Origin: Struthio camelus
Lineage: Eukaryota > Chordata > Aves > Struthioniformes > Struthionidae
Length of the DNA stretch: 64,000 nucleotides
Assembly: GCF_040807025.1 (NCBI RefSeq)
Contig: NC_090944.1
Location: 3,004,068-3,068,067, forward strand
Direction: 5' to 3'
In this document: piece by piece, positions 31,380 through 47,100 of the stretch
Layout: every line of letters begins with the position of its first letter
Position numbering within the stretch: position 1 is the first letter of the stretch
Position numbers and translations under genes: made by a program
The notes under the pieces: model-generated
What the model saw: only the letters and a program-made list of their open reading frames with translations
Database searches by the model: none
What the model was told of the DNA's origin: nothing

Positions 31380-34300
31380 GCCCTGATCCCCTCTGCACTC
31401 CCAAAACACATCCAGCACCTCGAAAACAAGCCCCTGATCCCCTCAGTACCCCCAATACAAGGCCCCGTTCTCCTCAGCACCCCCACCACAACGCCCAGAT
31501 CCCCTCAGCACCCCCACCACAAGCCCAGCACCCCCAACACAATGCCCAGATCTCCTCTGCACCACGGAAAAAAAGGCCCAGCACCTCGAAAACATGGCCA
31601 GATCCCCTCAGCACCCCCACTACAAGCCCCGCACCACCAAAACAATGCCCGAGATCCCCTCAGCAGCCCCACCACAATGCCCAGATCCCCTCTGCACCCC
31701 AAATGCAATGCCCACATGCCCTCAGCAACCCCTATCACAAGCCCAGCACCCCCTACAAAATGCCCCGATCCCCTGAGCACCCCCACCACAAGCCCTGCAC
31801 CCCCAACACAATGCCCCAGATCCCCTCAGCAACCCCAAAACAAGGCCCACATCCCCTCAGCAAACCCATTACAAGACCAGCTCCCCCGACACAAGGCCCA
31901 CATCCCCTAAACACCCCCAAAACAAAGCCCAGCACCCCAAACACAACACCCCGATCCCGTTCAGTACCCTCATGACAAGACCAGCACCCCCAACACAACA
32001 CTCAGCTCCACTGAGCAGCCCGAAAACAAGCCTAGCATCACCAACACAACACCCAGATCCCCAAAAACTAAGCCCAGCACCTCCAAAACAATGCCCAGAT
32101 CCCCTCAGCACCCCCACCACAAGCCCAGCACTCCCACAACAAGCCCTGCACCTCCAAAACAATGCCCAGATCCCCTCAGCACCCCCACCACAAGCCCAGC
32201 ACCCACAACACAATGCCCCAGATCCCCTCAGCTACCCCAAAACAAGGCCCAGATCCCCTCAACAAACCCATTACAAGACCACCTCCCCCGAAACAAGGCC
32301 CACATCCCCTCAGCACCCCCAAAACAAGGCCCAGCAACTCCAACACAATGCCCAGCTCCCCTCTGCACTTCCACAAAAAGCCCAGCAGCCTGCATGACAA
32401 GCCCAGCACCTCAAAACAAGCCCCATATTCCCTCAGCACCCCCACAAGAAGGTCCAGATCCCCTCAGCACCCCCATGACAAGCCCAGATCCCCTCTGCAC
32501 TCCCAAAAGCCCAACACAACAAACACACAGCCCAGATCCCCTCTGCACCCCCATAACAGGCCCAACACCTCCAATACAAGCCCCAGATCCCCTCCGCACT
32601 CGCACAACACGCCCAGCTCCCCTAACACAAGCCCAGATCCCCTCTGCAACCCACAACAAAGCCCAGCACACCAAACACAATGCCCAGATCCCCTCTGCAC
32701 CCCCACCACAAGGCCCTGATCCCCTCTGCACTCCCAAAACACATCCAGCACCTCGAAAACAAGCCCCTGATCCCCTCAGTACCCCCAATACAAGGCCCCG
32801 TTCTCCTCAGCACCCCCACCACAACGCCCAGATCCCCTCAGCACCCCCACCACAAGCCCAGCACCCCCAACACAATGCCCAGATCTCCTCTGCACCACGG
32901 AAAAAAAGGCCCAGCACCTCGAAAACATGGCCAGATCCCCTCAGCACCCCCACTACAAGCCCCGCACCACCAAAACAATGCCCCAGATCCCCTCAGCAGC
33001 CCCACCACAATGCCCAGATCCCCTCTGCACCCCAAATGCAATGCCCACATGCCCTCAGCAACCCCTATCACAAGCCCAGCACCCCCTACAAAATGCCCCG
33101 ATCCCCTGAGCACCCCCACAACAAGCCCTGCACCCCCAACACAATGCCCCAGATCCCCTCAGCAACCCCAAAACAAGGCCCACATCCCCTCAGCAAACCC
33201 ATTACAAGACCAGCTCCCCCGACACAAGGCCCACATCCCCTAAACACCCCCAAAACAAAGCCCAGCACCCCAAACACAACACCCCGATCCCGTTCAGTAC
33301 CCTCATGACAAGACCAGCACCCCCAACACAACACTCAGCTCCACTGAGCAGCCCGAAAACAAGCCTAGCATCACCAACACAACACCCAGATCCCCAAAAA
33401 CTAAGCCCAGCACCTCCAAAACAATGCCCAGATCCCCTCAGCACCCCCACCACAAGCCCAGCACTCCCACAACAAGCCCTGCACCTCCAAAACAATGCCC
33501 AGATCCCCTCAGCACCCCGACCACAAGCCCAGCACCCACAACACAATGCCCCAGATCCCCTCAGCTACCCCAAAACAAGGCCCAGATCCCCTCAACAAAC
33601 CCATTACAAGACCACCTCCCCCGAAACAAGGCCCACATCCCCTCAGCACCCCCAAAACAAGGCCCAGCAACTCCAACACAATGCCCAGCTCCCCTCTGCA
33701 CTTCCACAAAAAGCCCAGCAGCCTGCATGACAAGCCCAGCACCTCAAAACAAGCCCCATATTCCCTCAGCACCCCCACAAGAAGGTCCAGATGCCCTCAG
33801 CACCCCCATGACAAGCCCAGATCCCCTCTGCACTCCCACAAGCCCAACACAACAAACACACAGCCCAGATCCCCTCTGCACCCCCATAACAGGCCCAACA
33901 CCTCCAATACAAGCCCCAGATCCCCTCCGCACTCGCACAACACGCCCAGCTCCCCTAACACAAGCCCAGATCCCCTCTGCACCCCCACAACAAAGCCCAG
34001 CACACCAAACACAATGCCCAGATCCCCTCTGCACCCCCACCACAAGGCCCTGATCCCCTCTGCACTCCCAAAACACATCCAGCACCTCGAAAACAAGCCC
34101 CTGATCCCCTCAGTACCCCCAATACAAGGCCCCGTTCTCCTCAGCACCCCCACCACAACGCCCAGATCCCCTCAGCACCCCCACCACAAGCCCAGCACCC
34201 CCAACACAATGCCCAGATCTCCTCTGCACCACGGAAAAAAAGGCCCAGCACCTCGAAAACATGGCCAGATCCCCTCAGAACCCCCACTACAAGCCCCGCA

Positions 34301-37300
34301 CCACCAAAACAATGCCCGAGATCCCCTCAGCAGCCCCACCACAATGCCCAGATCCCCTCTGCACCCCCAACGCAATGCCCAGATGTCCTCAGCAACCCCT
34401 ATCACAAGCCCAGCACCCCCTACAAAATGCCCCGATCCCCTCAGCACCCCCACCACAAGCCCTGCACCCCCAACACAATGCCCCAGATCCCCTCAGCAAC
34501 CCCAAAACAAGGCCCACATCCCCTCAGCAAACCCATTACAAGACCAGCTCCCCCGACACAAGGCCCACATCCCCTAAACACCCCCAAAACAAAGCCCAGC
34601 ACCCCAAACACAACACCCCGATCCCGTTCAGTACCCTCATGACAAGACCAGCACCCCCAACACAACACTCAGCTCCACTGAGCAGCCCGAAAACAAGCCT
34701 AGCATCACCAACACAACACCCAGATCCCCAACAACTAAGCCCAGCACCTCCAAAACAATGCCCAGATCCCCTCAGCACCCCCACCACAAGCCCAGCACTC
34801 CCACAACAAGCCCTGCACCTCCAAAACAATGCCCAGATCCCCTCAGCACCCCCACCACAAGCCCAGCACCCACAACACAATGCCCCAGATCCCCTCAGCT
34901 ACCCCAAAACAAGGCCCAGATCCCCTCAACAAACCCATTACAAGACCACCTCCCCCGAAACAAGGCCCACATCCCCTCAGCACCCCCAAAACAAGGCCCA
35001 GCAACTCCAACACAATGCCCAGCTCCCCTCTGCACTTCCACAAAAAGCCCAGCAGCCTGCATGACAAGCCCAGCACCTCAAAACAAGCCCCATATTCCCT
35101 CAGCACCCCCACAAGAAGGTCCAGATGCCCTCAGCACCCCCATGACAAGCCCAGATCCCCTCTGCACTCCCACAAGCCCAACACAACAAACACACAGCCC
35201 AGATCCCCTCTGCACCCCCATAACAGGCCCAACACCTCCAATGCAAGCCCCAGATCCACTCCGCACTGGCACAACACGCCCAGCACCCCTAACACAAGCC
35301 CAGATCCCCTCTGCACCCCCACAACAAAGCCCAGCACACCAAACACAATGCCCAGATCCCCTCAGCACCCCCACCACAAGGCCCTGATCCCCTCTGCACT
35401 CCCAAAACACATCCAGCACCTCGAAAACAAGCCCCTGATCCCCTCAGTACCCCCAATACAAGGCCCCGTTCTCCTCAGCACCCCCACCACAACGCCCAGA
35501 TCCCCTCAGCACCCCCACCACAAGCCCAGCACCCCCAACACAATGCCCAGATCTCCTCTGCACCACGGAAAAAAAGGCCCAGCACCTCGAAAACATGGCC
35601 AGATCCCCTCAGCACCCCCACTACAAGCCCCGCATCTCCAAAACAATGCCCGAGATCCCCTCAGCAGCCCCACCACAATGCCCAGATCCCCTCTGCACCC
35701 CCAACGCAATGCCCACATGCCCTCAGCACCCCTATCACAAGCCCAGCACCCCCTACAAAATGCCCCGATCCCCTCAGCACCCCCAACACAAGCCCTGCAC
35801 CCCCAACACAATGCCCCAGATCCCCTCTGCACTTCCACAAAAAGCCCAGCAGCCTGCATGACAAGCCCAGCACCTCAAAACAAGCCCCATATTCCCTCAG
35901 CACCCCCACAAGAAGGTCCAGATCCCCTCAGCACCCCCATGACACAACCCAGATCCCCTCTGCACTCCCACAAGCCCAACACAACAAACACACAGCCCAG
36001 ATCCCCTCTGCACCCCCATAACAGGCCCAACACCTCCAATACAAGCCCCAGATCCCCTCCGCACTCGCAAAACACACCCAGCACCCCCAACACAAGGCAC
36101 AGATCCCCTCAGCACCCCCACCACAAGCCCAGCACTCCCAACACAACGCCCCGATCCCGTTCAGTACCCTCATGACAAGACCAGCACCCCCAACACAACA
36201 CTCAGCTCCACTGAGCAGCCCGAAAACAAGCCGAGCACCCCCAACACAACACCCAGATCCCCCAAAACTAGGCCCAGCACCTCCAACACAATGCCCAGCT
36301 CCCCTCTGCACCCCCAAAACAAGGCTAGCACCCTGCATGACAAGCCCTGCACCCCCAAAACAAGCCCATGATCCCCTCAACACTCCCACAAGCCCAACAC
36401 AACAAACACACGGCCCAGATCTCCTCTGCACCCCCAACACAAGGCCCAGCACTCCCAAGACAAGGCCCAGAGCCCTCAGTACCCCCATGACAAGCCCGAC
36501 ACCCCCACAACAAGACCCAGATCCCCTCTGCACACCCACCACTAGCCCAGCACTCCCACAACAAGCCCAGCACCCCCAGTGCAAGACCTAGCTCTCCTCA
36601 GCACCCGCACCACAAGCCCAGCACCCCCAACACAACGCCCAGATCCCCTCTGCACCCCCACCACAAGGCCCTGATCCCCTCTGCACTCCCAAAACACATC
36701 CAGCACCTCGAAAACAAGCCCCTGATCCCCTCAGTACCCCCAATACAAGGCCCCGATCTCCTCAGCACCCCCACCACAACGCCCAGATCCCCTCAGCACC
36801 CCCACCACAAGCCCAGCACCCCCAACACAATGCCCAGATCTCCTCTGCACCACGGAAAAAAAGGCCCAGCACCTCGAAAACATGGCCAGATCCCCTCAGC
36901 ACCCCCACTACAAGACCCCAACCCCCAAAACAATGCCCGAGATCCCCTCAGCAGCCCCACCACAATGCCCAGATCCCCTCTGCACCCCAAATGCAATGCC
37001 CACATGCCCTCAGCAACCCCTATCACAAGCCCAGCACCCCCTACAAAATGCCCCGATCCCCTGAGCACCCCCACAACAAGCCCTGCACCCCCAACACAAT
37101 GCCCCAGATCCCCTCAGCAACCCCAAAACAAGGCCCACATCCCCTCAGCAAACCCATTACAAGACCAGCTCCCCCGACACAAGGCCCACATCCCCTAAAC
37201 ACCCCCAAAACAAAGCCCAGCACCCCAAACACAACACCCCGATCCCGTTCAGTACCCTCATGACAAGACCAGCACCCCCAACACAACACTCAGCTCCACT

Positions 37301-40300
37301 GAGCAGCCCGAAAACAAGCCTAGCATCACCAACACAACACCCAGATCCCCAAAAACTAAGCCCAGCAACTCCAAAACAATGCCCAGATCCCCTCAGCACC
37401 CCCACCACAAGCCCAGCACTCCCACAACAAGCCCTGCACCTCCAAAACAATGCCCAGATCCCCTCAGCGCCCCGACCACAAGCCCAGCACCCCCAACACA
37501 ATGCCCCAGATCCCCTCAGCTACCCCAAAACAAGGCCCAGATCCCCTCAACAAACCCATTACAAGACCACCTCCCCCGAAACAAGGCCCACATCGCCTCA
37601 GCACCCCCAAAACAAGGCCCAGCAACTCCCAACACAACGCCCAGCTCCCCTCTGCACTTCCACAAAAAGCCCAGCAGCCTGCATGACAAGCCCAGCACCT
37701 CAAAACAAGCCCCATATTCCCTCAGCACCCCCACAAGAAGGTCCAGATCCCCTCAGCACCCCCATGACAAGCCCAGATCCCCTCTGCACTCCCACAAGCC
37801 CAACACAACAAACACACAGCCCAGATCCCCTCTGCACCCCCATAACAGGCCCAACACCTCCAATACAAGCCCCAGATCCCCTCCGCACTGGCACAACACG
37901 CCCAGCTCCCCTAACACAAGCCCAGATCCCCTCTGCACCCCCACAACAAAGCCCAGCACACCAAACACAACGCCCAGATCCCCTCTGCACCCCCACCACA
38001 AGGCCCTGATCCCCTCTGCACTCCCAAAACACATCCAGCACCTCGAAAACAAGCCCCTGATCCCCTCAGTACCCCCAATACAAGGCCCCGTTCTCCTCAG
38101 CACCCCCACCACAACGCCCAGATCCCCTCAGCACCCCCACCACAAGCCCAGCACCCCCAACACAATGCCCAGATCTCCTCTGCACCACGGAAAAAAAGGC
38201 CCAGCACCTCGAAAACATGGCCAGATCCCCTCAGCACCCCCACTACAAGCCCCGCATCTCCAAAACAATGCCCGAGATCCCCTCAGCAGCCCCACCACAA
38301 TGCCCAGATCCCCTCTGCACCCCCAACGCAATGCCCACATGCCCTCAGCACCCCTATCACAAGCCCAGCACCCCCTACAAAATGCCCCGATCCCCTCAGC
38401 ACCCCCAACACAAGCCCTGCACCCCCAACACAATGCCCCAGCTCCCCTCTGCACTTCCACAAAAAGCCCAGCAGCCTGCATGACAAGCCCAGCACCTCAA
38501 AACAAGCCCCATATTCCCTCAGCACCCCCACAAGAAGGTCCAGATCCCCTCAGCACCCCCATGACACAACCCAGATCCCCTCTGCACTCCCACAAGCCCA
38601 ACACAACAAACACACAGCCCAGATCCCCTCTGCACCCCCATAACAGGCCCAACACCTCCAATGCAAGCCCCAGATCCCCTCCGCACTCGCAAAACACACC
38701 CAGCACCCCCAACACAAGGCACAGATCCCCTCAGCACCCCCACCACAAGCCCAGCACTCCCAACACAACGCCCCGATCCCGTTCAGTACCCTCATGACAA
38801 GACCAGCACCCCCAACACAACACTCAGCTCCACTGAGCAGCCCGAAAACAAGCCGAGCACCCCCAACACAACACCCAGATCCCCCAAAACTAGGCCCAGC
38901 ACCTCCAACACAATGCCCAGCTCCCCTCTGCACCCCCAAAACAAGGCTAGCACCCTGCATGACAAGCCCTGCACCCCCACAACAAGCCCATGATCCCCTC
39001 AGCACTCCCACAAGCCCAACACAACAAACACACGGCCCAGATCTCCTCTGCACCCCCAACACAAGGCCCAGCACTCCCAAGACAAGGCCCAGAGCCCTCA
39101 GTACCCCCATGACAAGCCCGACACCCCCACAACAAGACCCAGATCCCCTCTGCACACCCACCACTAGCCCAGCACTCCCACAACAAGCCCAGCACCCCCA
39201 GTGCAAGACCTAGCTCTCCTCAGCACCCGCACCACAAGCCCAGCACCCCCAACACAACGCCCAGATCCCCTCTGCACCCCCACCACAAGGCCCTGATCCC
39301 CTCTGCACTCCCAAAACACATCCAGCACCTCGAAAACAAGCCCCTGATCCCCTCAGTACCCCCAATACAAGGCCCCGATCTCCTCAGCACCCCCACCACA
39401 ACGCCCAGATCCCCTCAGCACCCCCACCACAAGCCCAGCACCCCCAACACAATGCCCAGATCTCCTCTGCACCACGGAAAAAAAGGCCCAGCACCTCGAA
39501 AACATGGCCAGATCCCCTCAGCACCCCCACTACAAGACCCCAACCACCAAAACAATGCCCGAGATCCCCTCAGCAGCCCCACCACAATGCCCAGATCCCC
39601 TCTGCACCCCCAACGCAATGCCCAGATGTCCTCAGCAACCCCTATCACAAGCCCAGCACCCCCTACAAAATGCCCCGATCCCCTGAGCACCCCCACAACA
39701 AGCCCTGCACCCCCAACACAATGCCCCAGATCCCCTCAGCAACCCCAAAACAAGGCCCACATCCCCTCAGCAAACCCATTACAAGACCAGCTCCCCCGAC
39801 ACAAGGCCCACATCCCCTAAACACCCCCAAAACAAAGCCCAGCACCCCAAACACAACACCCCGATCCCGTTCAGTACCCTCATGACAAGACCAGCACCCC
39901 CAACACAACACTCAGCTCCACTGAGCAGCCCGAAAACAAGCCTAGCATCACCAACACAACACCCAGATCCCCAAAAACTAAGCCCAGCACCTCCAAAACA
40001 ATGCCCAGATCCCCTCAGCACCCCCACCACAAGCCCAGCACTCCCACAACAAGCCCTGCACCTCCAAAACAATGCCCAGATCCCCTCAGCACCCCCACCA
40101 CAAGCCCAGCACCCACAACACAATGCCCCAGATCCCCTCAGCTACCCCAAAACAAGGCCCAGATCCCCTCAACAAACCCATTACAAGACCACCTCCCCCG
40201 AAACAAGGCCCACATCCCCTCAGCACCCCCAAAACAAGGCCCAGCAACTCCAACACAATGCCCAGCTCCCCTCTGCACTTCCACAAAAAGCCCAGCAGCC

Positions 40301-40740
40301 TGCATGACAAGCCCAGCACCTCAAAACAAGCCCCATATTCCCTCAGCACCCCCACAAGAAGGTCCAGATCCCCTCAGCACCCCCATGACACAGCCCAGAT
40401 CCCCTCTGCACTCCCACAAGCCCAACACAACAAACACACAGCCCAGATCCCCTCTGCACCCCCATAACAGGCCCAACACCTCCAATACAAGCCCCAGATC
40501 CCCTCCGCACTGGCACAACACGCCCAGCTCCCCTAACACAAGCCCAGATCCCCTCTGCACCCCCACAACAAAGCCCAGCACACCAAACACAACGCCCAGA
40601 TCCCCTCTGCACCCCCACCACAAGGCCCTGATCCCCTCTGCACTCCCAAAACACATCCAGCACCTCGAAAACAAGCCCCTGATCCCCTCAGTACCCCCAA
40701 TACAAGGCCCCGTTCTCCTCAGCACCCCCACCACAACGCC
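31380..40740. repeat. Higher-order repeats of 1.33 kb and 2.62 kb
   Basis: Recurrent blocks start near 31972, 33305 and 34639 (spacing 1333-1334) and then near 37260 and 39882 (spacing about 2622). The longer form is the 1.33-kb block plus about 1.29 kb that resembles the 24-31-kb part of the array. Small differences such as CGACCACAAGC against CCACCACAAGC mark individual copies. Confidence 0.8.
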
Positions 40741-43700
40741 CAGATCCCCTCAGCACCCCCACCACAAGCCCAGCACCCCCAACACAATGCCCAGATCTCC
40801 TCTGCACCACGGAAAAAAAGGCCCAGCACCTCGAAAACATGGCCAGATCCCCTCAGCACCCCCACTACAAGCCCCGCATCTCCAAAACAATGCCCGAGAT
40901 CCCCTCAGCAGCCCCACCACAATGCCCAGATCCCCTCTGCACCCCCAACGCAATGCCCACATGCCCTCAGCACCCCTATCACAAGCCCAGCACCCCCTAC
41001 AAAATGCCCCGATCCCCTCAGCACCCCCACCACAAGCCCTGCACCCCCAACACAATGCCCCAGATCCCCTCAGCAACCCCAAAACAAGGCCCTGATCCCC
41101 TCTGCACTCCCAAAACACATCCAGCACCTCAAAACAAGCCCCATATTCCCTCAGCACTCCCACAAGAAGGTCCAGATCCCCTCAGCACCCCCATGACAAG
41201 CCCAGATCCCCTCTGCACTCCCACAAGCCCAACACAACAAACACACAGCCCAGATCCCCTCTGCACCCCCATAACAGGCCCAACACCTCCAATACAAGCC
41301 CCAGATCCCCTCCGCACTCGCACAACATGCCCAGCTCCCCTAACACAAGCCCAGATCCCCTCAGCACCACTATGACAAGTCCAGCACCCCCAACACAAGG
41401 CCCAGATCCCCTCTGCACCCCCACAACAAAGCCCAGCACCTCAAAAACAATGCCCAGATCCCCTCTGCACCCCCACCCCAAGGCCCTGATCCCCTCTGCA
41501 CTCCCAAAACACATCCAGCACCTCGAAAACAAGCCCCTGATCCCCTCAGTACCCCCAATACAAGGCCCCGTTCTCCTCAGCACCCCCACCACAACGCCCA
41601 GATCCCCTCAGCACCCCCACCACAAGCCCAGCACCCCCAACACAATGCCCAGATCTCCTCTGCACCACGGAAAAAAAGGCCCAGCACCTCGAAAACATGG
41701 CCAGATCCCCTCAGCACCCCCACTACAAGCCCCGCACCTCCAAAACAATGCCCCGATCAACTCAGCACCCCTATCACAAGCCCAGCACCCCCAACACAAT
41801 GCCCCGATCCCCTCAGCACCCCTACCACAAGCCCTGCACCCCCAACACAATGCCTCAGATCCCCTCAGCAACCCCAAAACAAGGCCCAGATCCCCTCAGC
41901 AAACCCATTACAAGACCAGCTCCCCCGACACAAGGCCCACATCCCCTCAGCACTCGCACAACACGCCCAGCACCCCCAACACAAGGCCCAGATCCCCTCT
42001 GCACCCTGCATGACAATCCCAGCACGCCAAAAACAAGCCCCAGTTCCCCTCAGCACTGCCACACGCCCCACACAACAAACACAATGCCCAGATCCCCTCT
42101 GCACCCCCACCACAAGGCCCTGATCCCCTCTGCACTCCCAAAACACATCCAGCACCTCGAAAACAAGCCCCTGATCCCCTCAGTACCCCCAATACAAGGC
42201 CCCGTTATCCTCAGCACCCCCACCACAACGCCCAGATCCCCTCAGCACCCCCACCACAAGCCCAGCACCCCCAACACAATGCCCAGATCTCCTCTGCACC
42301 ACGGAAAAAAAGGCCCAGCACCTCGAAAACATGGCCAGATCCCCTCAGCACCCCCACTACAAGCCCCGCATCTCCAAAACAATGCCCGAGATCCCCTCAG
42401 CAGCCCCACCACAATGCCCAGATCCCCTCTGCACCCCCAACGCAATGCCCACATGCCCTCAGCACCCCTACCACAAGCCCAGCACCCCCTACAAAATGCC
42501 CCGATCCCCTCAGCACCCCCACCACAAGCCCTGCACCCCCAACACAATGCCCCAGATCCCCTCAGCAACCCCAAAACAAGGCCCACATCCCCTCAGCAAA
42601 CCCATTACAAGACCAGCTCCCCCGACACAAGGCCAACATCCCCTCAGCACCCCTAAAACAAGGCCCAGCAACTCCAACACAACACCCAGCTCCCCTCTGC
42701 ACTTCCACAAAAAGCCCAGCAGCCTGCATGACAAGCCCAGCACCTCAAAACAAGCCCCATATTCCCTCAGCACCCCCACAAGAAGGTCCAGATCCCCTCA
42801 GCACCCCCATGACAAGCCCAGATCCCCTCTGCACTCCCACAAGCCCAACACAACAAACACACAGCCCAGATCCCCTCTGCACCCCCATAACAGGCCCAAC
42901 ACCTCCAATACAAGCCCCAGATCCCCTCCGCACTGGCACTACACGCCCAGCTCCCCTAACACAAGCCCAGATCCCCTCAGCACCACTATGACAAGTCCAG
43001 CACCGCCAACACAAGGCCCAGATCCCCTCTGCACCCACACAACAAAGCCCAGCACCTCAAAAACAATGTCCAGATCCCCTAAACACCCCCACAACAAAGC
43101 CCAGCACCCCCAACACAACACCCAGATCCCCCAAAACAAGGCCCAGCAACTCCAACACAACGCCCAGCTTCCCTCTGCACCCCCAAAACAAGCCCAGCAC
43201 CCGCAACACAAGCCCAGCACCTCCAAAAGAAGCCCAGATCCCCTCAACACTCCCACAAGCTCAACACAACAAACACACAGCCCAGATCCCCTCTGCACCC
43301 CCATAACAGGCCCAACACCTCCAATACAAGCCCCAAATCCCCTCCGCACTCGCACAACACGCCCAGCACCCCTAACACAATGCCCAGATCCCCTCAGCAC
43401 CACTATGACAAGTCCAGCACCCCCAACACAAGGCCCAGATCCCCTCTGCACCCCCACAACAAAGCCCAGCACCTCAAAAACAATGCCCAGATCCCCTAAG
43501 CACCCCCACAACAAAGCCCAGCACCCCGAACACAACGCCCAGATCCCCTCAGCACCCCCATGACAAGCCCCGCACCCCCAACACAACGCCCAGATCCCCT
43601 GCAGTACCCTCATGACAAGACCAGCACCCCCAACACAACACTCAGATCCCCCAAAACAAGGCCCAGCAACTCCAACACAACGCCCAGCTTCCCTCTGCAC

Positions 43701-44159
43701 CCCCAAAACAAGCCCAGCACCCGCAACACAAGCCCAGCACCTCCAAAACAAGCCCATGATCCCCTCAACACTCCCACAAGCTCAACACAACAAACACACG
43801 GCCCACATCCCCTCTGCACCCCCATAACAGGCCCAACACCTCCAATACAAGCCCCAGATCCCCTCCGCACTCGCACAACACGCCCAGCTCCCCTAACACA
43901 AGCCCAGATCCCCTCAGCACCACTATGACAAGTCCAGCACCCCCAACACAAGGCCCAGATCCCCTCTGCACCCCCACAACAAAGCCCAGCACACCAAACA
44001 CAAAGCCCAGATCCCCTAAGCACCCCCACCACAAGGCCCTGATCCCCTCTGCACTCCCAAAACACATCCAGCACCTCGAAAACAAGCCCCTGATCCCCTC
44101 AGTACCCCCAATACAAGGCCCCGTTCTCCTCAGCACCCCCACCACAACGCCCAGATCCC

Positions 44160-47100
44160 CTCAGCACCCCCACCACAAGCCCAGCACCCCCAACACAATG
44201 CCCAGATCTCCTCTGCACCACGGAAAAAAAGGCCCAGCACCTCGAAAACATGGCCAGATCCCCTCAGCACCCCCACTACAAGCCCCGCACCTCCAAAACA
44301 ATGCCCCGATCAACTCAGCAGCCGCACCACAAGCCCTGAACCCCCAACGCAATGCCCAGATACCCTCAGCACCCCTATCACAAGCCCAGCACCCCCAACA
44401 CAATGCCCCGATCCCCTCAGCAACCCCAAAACAAGGCCCACATCCCCTCAGCAAACCCATTACAAGACCAGCTCCCCTGACACAAGGCCCACATCCCCTC
44501 AGCACTCGCACAACACACCCAGCACCCCCAACACAAGGCCCAGATCCCCTCTGCACCCTGCATGACAATCCCAGCACGCCAAAAACAAGCCCCAGTTCCC
44601 CTCAGCACTCCCACACGCCCCACACAACAAACACAATGCCCAGATCCCCTCTGCACCCCCACCACAAGGCCCTGATCCCCTCTGCACTCCCAAAACACAT
44701 CCAGCACCTCGCAAACAAGCCCCTGATCCCCTCAGTACCCCCAATACAAGGCCCCGATCTCCTCAGCACCCCCACCACAACGCCCAGATCCCCTCTGCAC
44801 CCCCACCACAAGCCCAGCACCCCCAACACAATGCCCAGATCTCCTCTGCACCACGGAAAAAAAGGCCCAGCACCTCGAAAACATGGCCAGATCCCCTCAG
44901 CACCCCCACTACAAGCCCTGCATCTCCAAAACAATGCCCGAGATCCCCTCAGCAGCCCCACCACAATGCCCAGATCCCCTCTGCACCCCCAACGCAATGC
45001 CCACATGCCCTCAGCACCCCTATCACAAGCCCAGCACCCCCTACAAAATGCCCCGATCCCCTCAGCACCCCCACCACAAGCCCTGCACCCCCAACACAAT
45101 GCCCCAGATCCCCTCAGCAACCCCAAAACAAGGCCCACATCCCCTCAGCAAACCCATTACAAGACCAGCTCCCCCGACACAAGGCCCACATCCCCTCAGC
45201 ACCCGCAAAACAAGGCCCAGCAACTCCAACACAACACCCAGCTCCCCTCTGCACTTCCACAAAAAGCCCAGCAGCCTGCATGGCAAGCCCAGCACCTCAA
45301 AACAAGCCCCATATTCCCTCAGCACTCCCACAAGAAGGTCCAGATGCCCTCAGCACCCCCATGACAAGCCCAGATCCCCTCAACACTCCCACAAGCCCAA
45401 CACAACAAACACACAGCCCAGATCCCCTCTGCACCCCCATAACAGGCCCAACACCTCCAATACAAGCCCCAGATCCCCTCCGCACTCGCACAACACGCCC
45501 AGCTCCCCTAACACAAGCCCAGATCCCCTCAGCACCACTATGACAAGTCCAGCACCCCCAACACAAGGCCCAGATCCCCTCTGCACCCCCACAACAAAGC
45601 CCAGCACCCCGAACACAAAGCCCAGATCCCCTCAGCACCCCCACCACAAGCCCAGCACCCCGAACACAACGCCCAGATCCCCTCTGCACCCCCAAAACAA
45701 GGCTAGCACCCTGCATGACAAGCCCAGCACCTCGAAAACAAGCCAAGATTGCCTCAGCACCCCCACCACAAGCCCAGCACCCCCAAAACAAGCCCATCAT
45801 CCCCTCAGCACTCCCCCAAGCCCAACACAACAAACACACAGCCCAGATCCCCTCAGCAGCCCCAACACAAGGCCCAGCACTCCCAAGACAAGGCCCAGAC
45901 CCCTCAGTACCCCTATGACAAGTCCAACACCTCCGACACCATGCCCAGATCCCCTCTGCACCCCCACAACAGGCCCCAGATCCCCTCAGCACTCCCACAA
46001 GCTCTACACAACAAACACAACGCCCAGATCCCCTGAGCACCCCCGACACACAGCCCAGATCCCCTAGGCACTCCCACATGCCCAACACAACAAAAACACG
46101 GCCTAAATCAGCTCAGCATCCCCTCCACAAGCCCAGCACTCCAAAAACAACACCCAGCACCCCCAACACAATGCCCCGATCCCCTCAGCAACCCCAAAAC
46201 AAGGCCCACATCCCCTCAGCAAACCCATTACAAGACCAGCTCCCCCGACACAAGGCCCACATCCCATCAGCAGCCTGACCACAAGCCCAGCACCCGTAAC
46301 ACAACACCGAGATCCCATCTGCACTCCCAAAAGAAGGCCCAGCACTCCCACAACAAGCCCAGCACCCCCAGTGCAAGACCTAGCTCTCCTCAGCACCCCC
46401 ACCACAAGCCCAGCACCCCCACCACAACGCCCAGATACCCTCAGCACCCCCACTACAAGCCCCGCACCTCCAAAACAACGCCCCGATCCCCTCAGCACCC
46501 CCACCACAAGCCCAGCAACCCCAACGCAATGCCCAGATCCCCTCTGCACCCCTACCACAAGCCCAGCACCCCCAATACAAGGCCCCGATCCCCTCAGCAA
46601 CCCCAAAACAGGGCCCAGATCCCCTCAGCAAACCCATTACAAGACCAGCTCCCCCGACACAAGGCCCACATCCCCTCAGCACCCCCAAAACAAGGCCCAG
46701 CAACTCCAACACAACGCCCAGCTCGCCTCTGCACCCCCACAAAAATCCCAGCCCCCGCAACACAAGCCCAACACCTCAAAACAAGCCCAGATCCCCTCAA
46801 CACTCCCACAAACTCAACACAACAAACACACAGCCCCGATCCCCTCTGCACCCCTATAACAGGCCCAACACCTCCAATACAAGCCCCAGATCCCCTCCGC
46901 ACTCGCAAAACAGGCCCAACACCCCCAACACAAGGCCCAGATCCAATCAGCACCCCCACAACAAAGCCCAGCACCCCCAACACAACGCCCCGATCCCCTT
47001 CAGTACCCTCATGACAAGACCAGCACCCCCAACACAACACTCAGATCCCCCAAAACAAGGCCCAGCAACTCCAACACAACGCCCAGCTCCCCTCTGCACC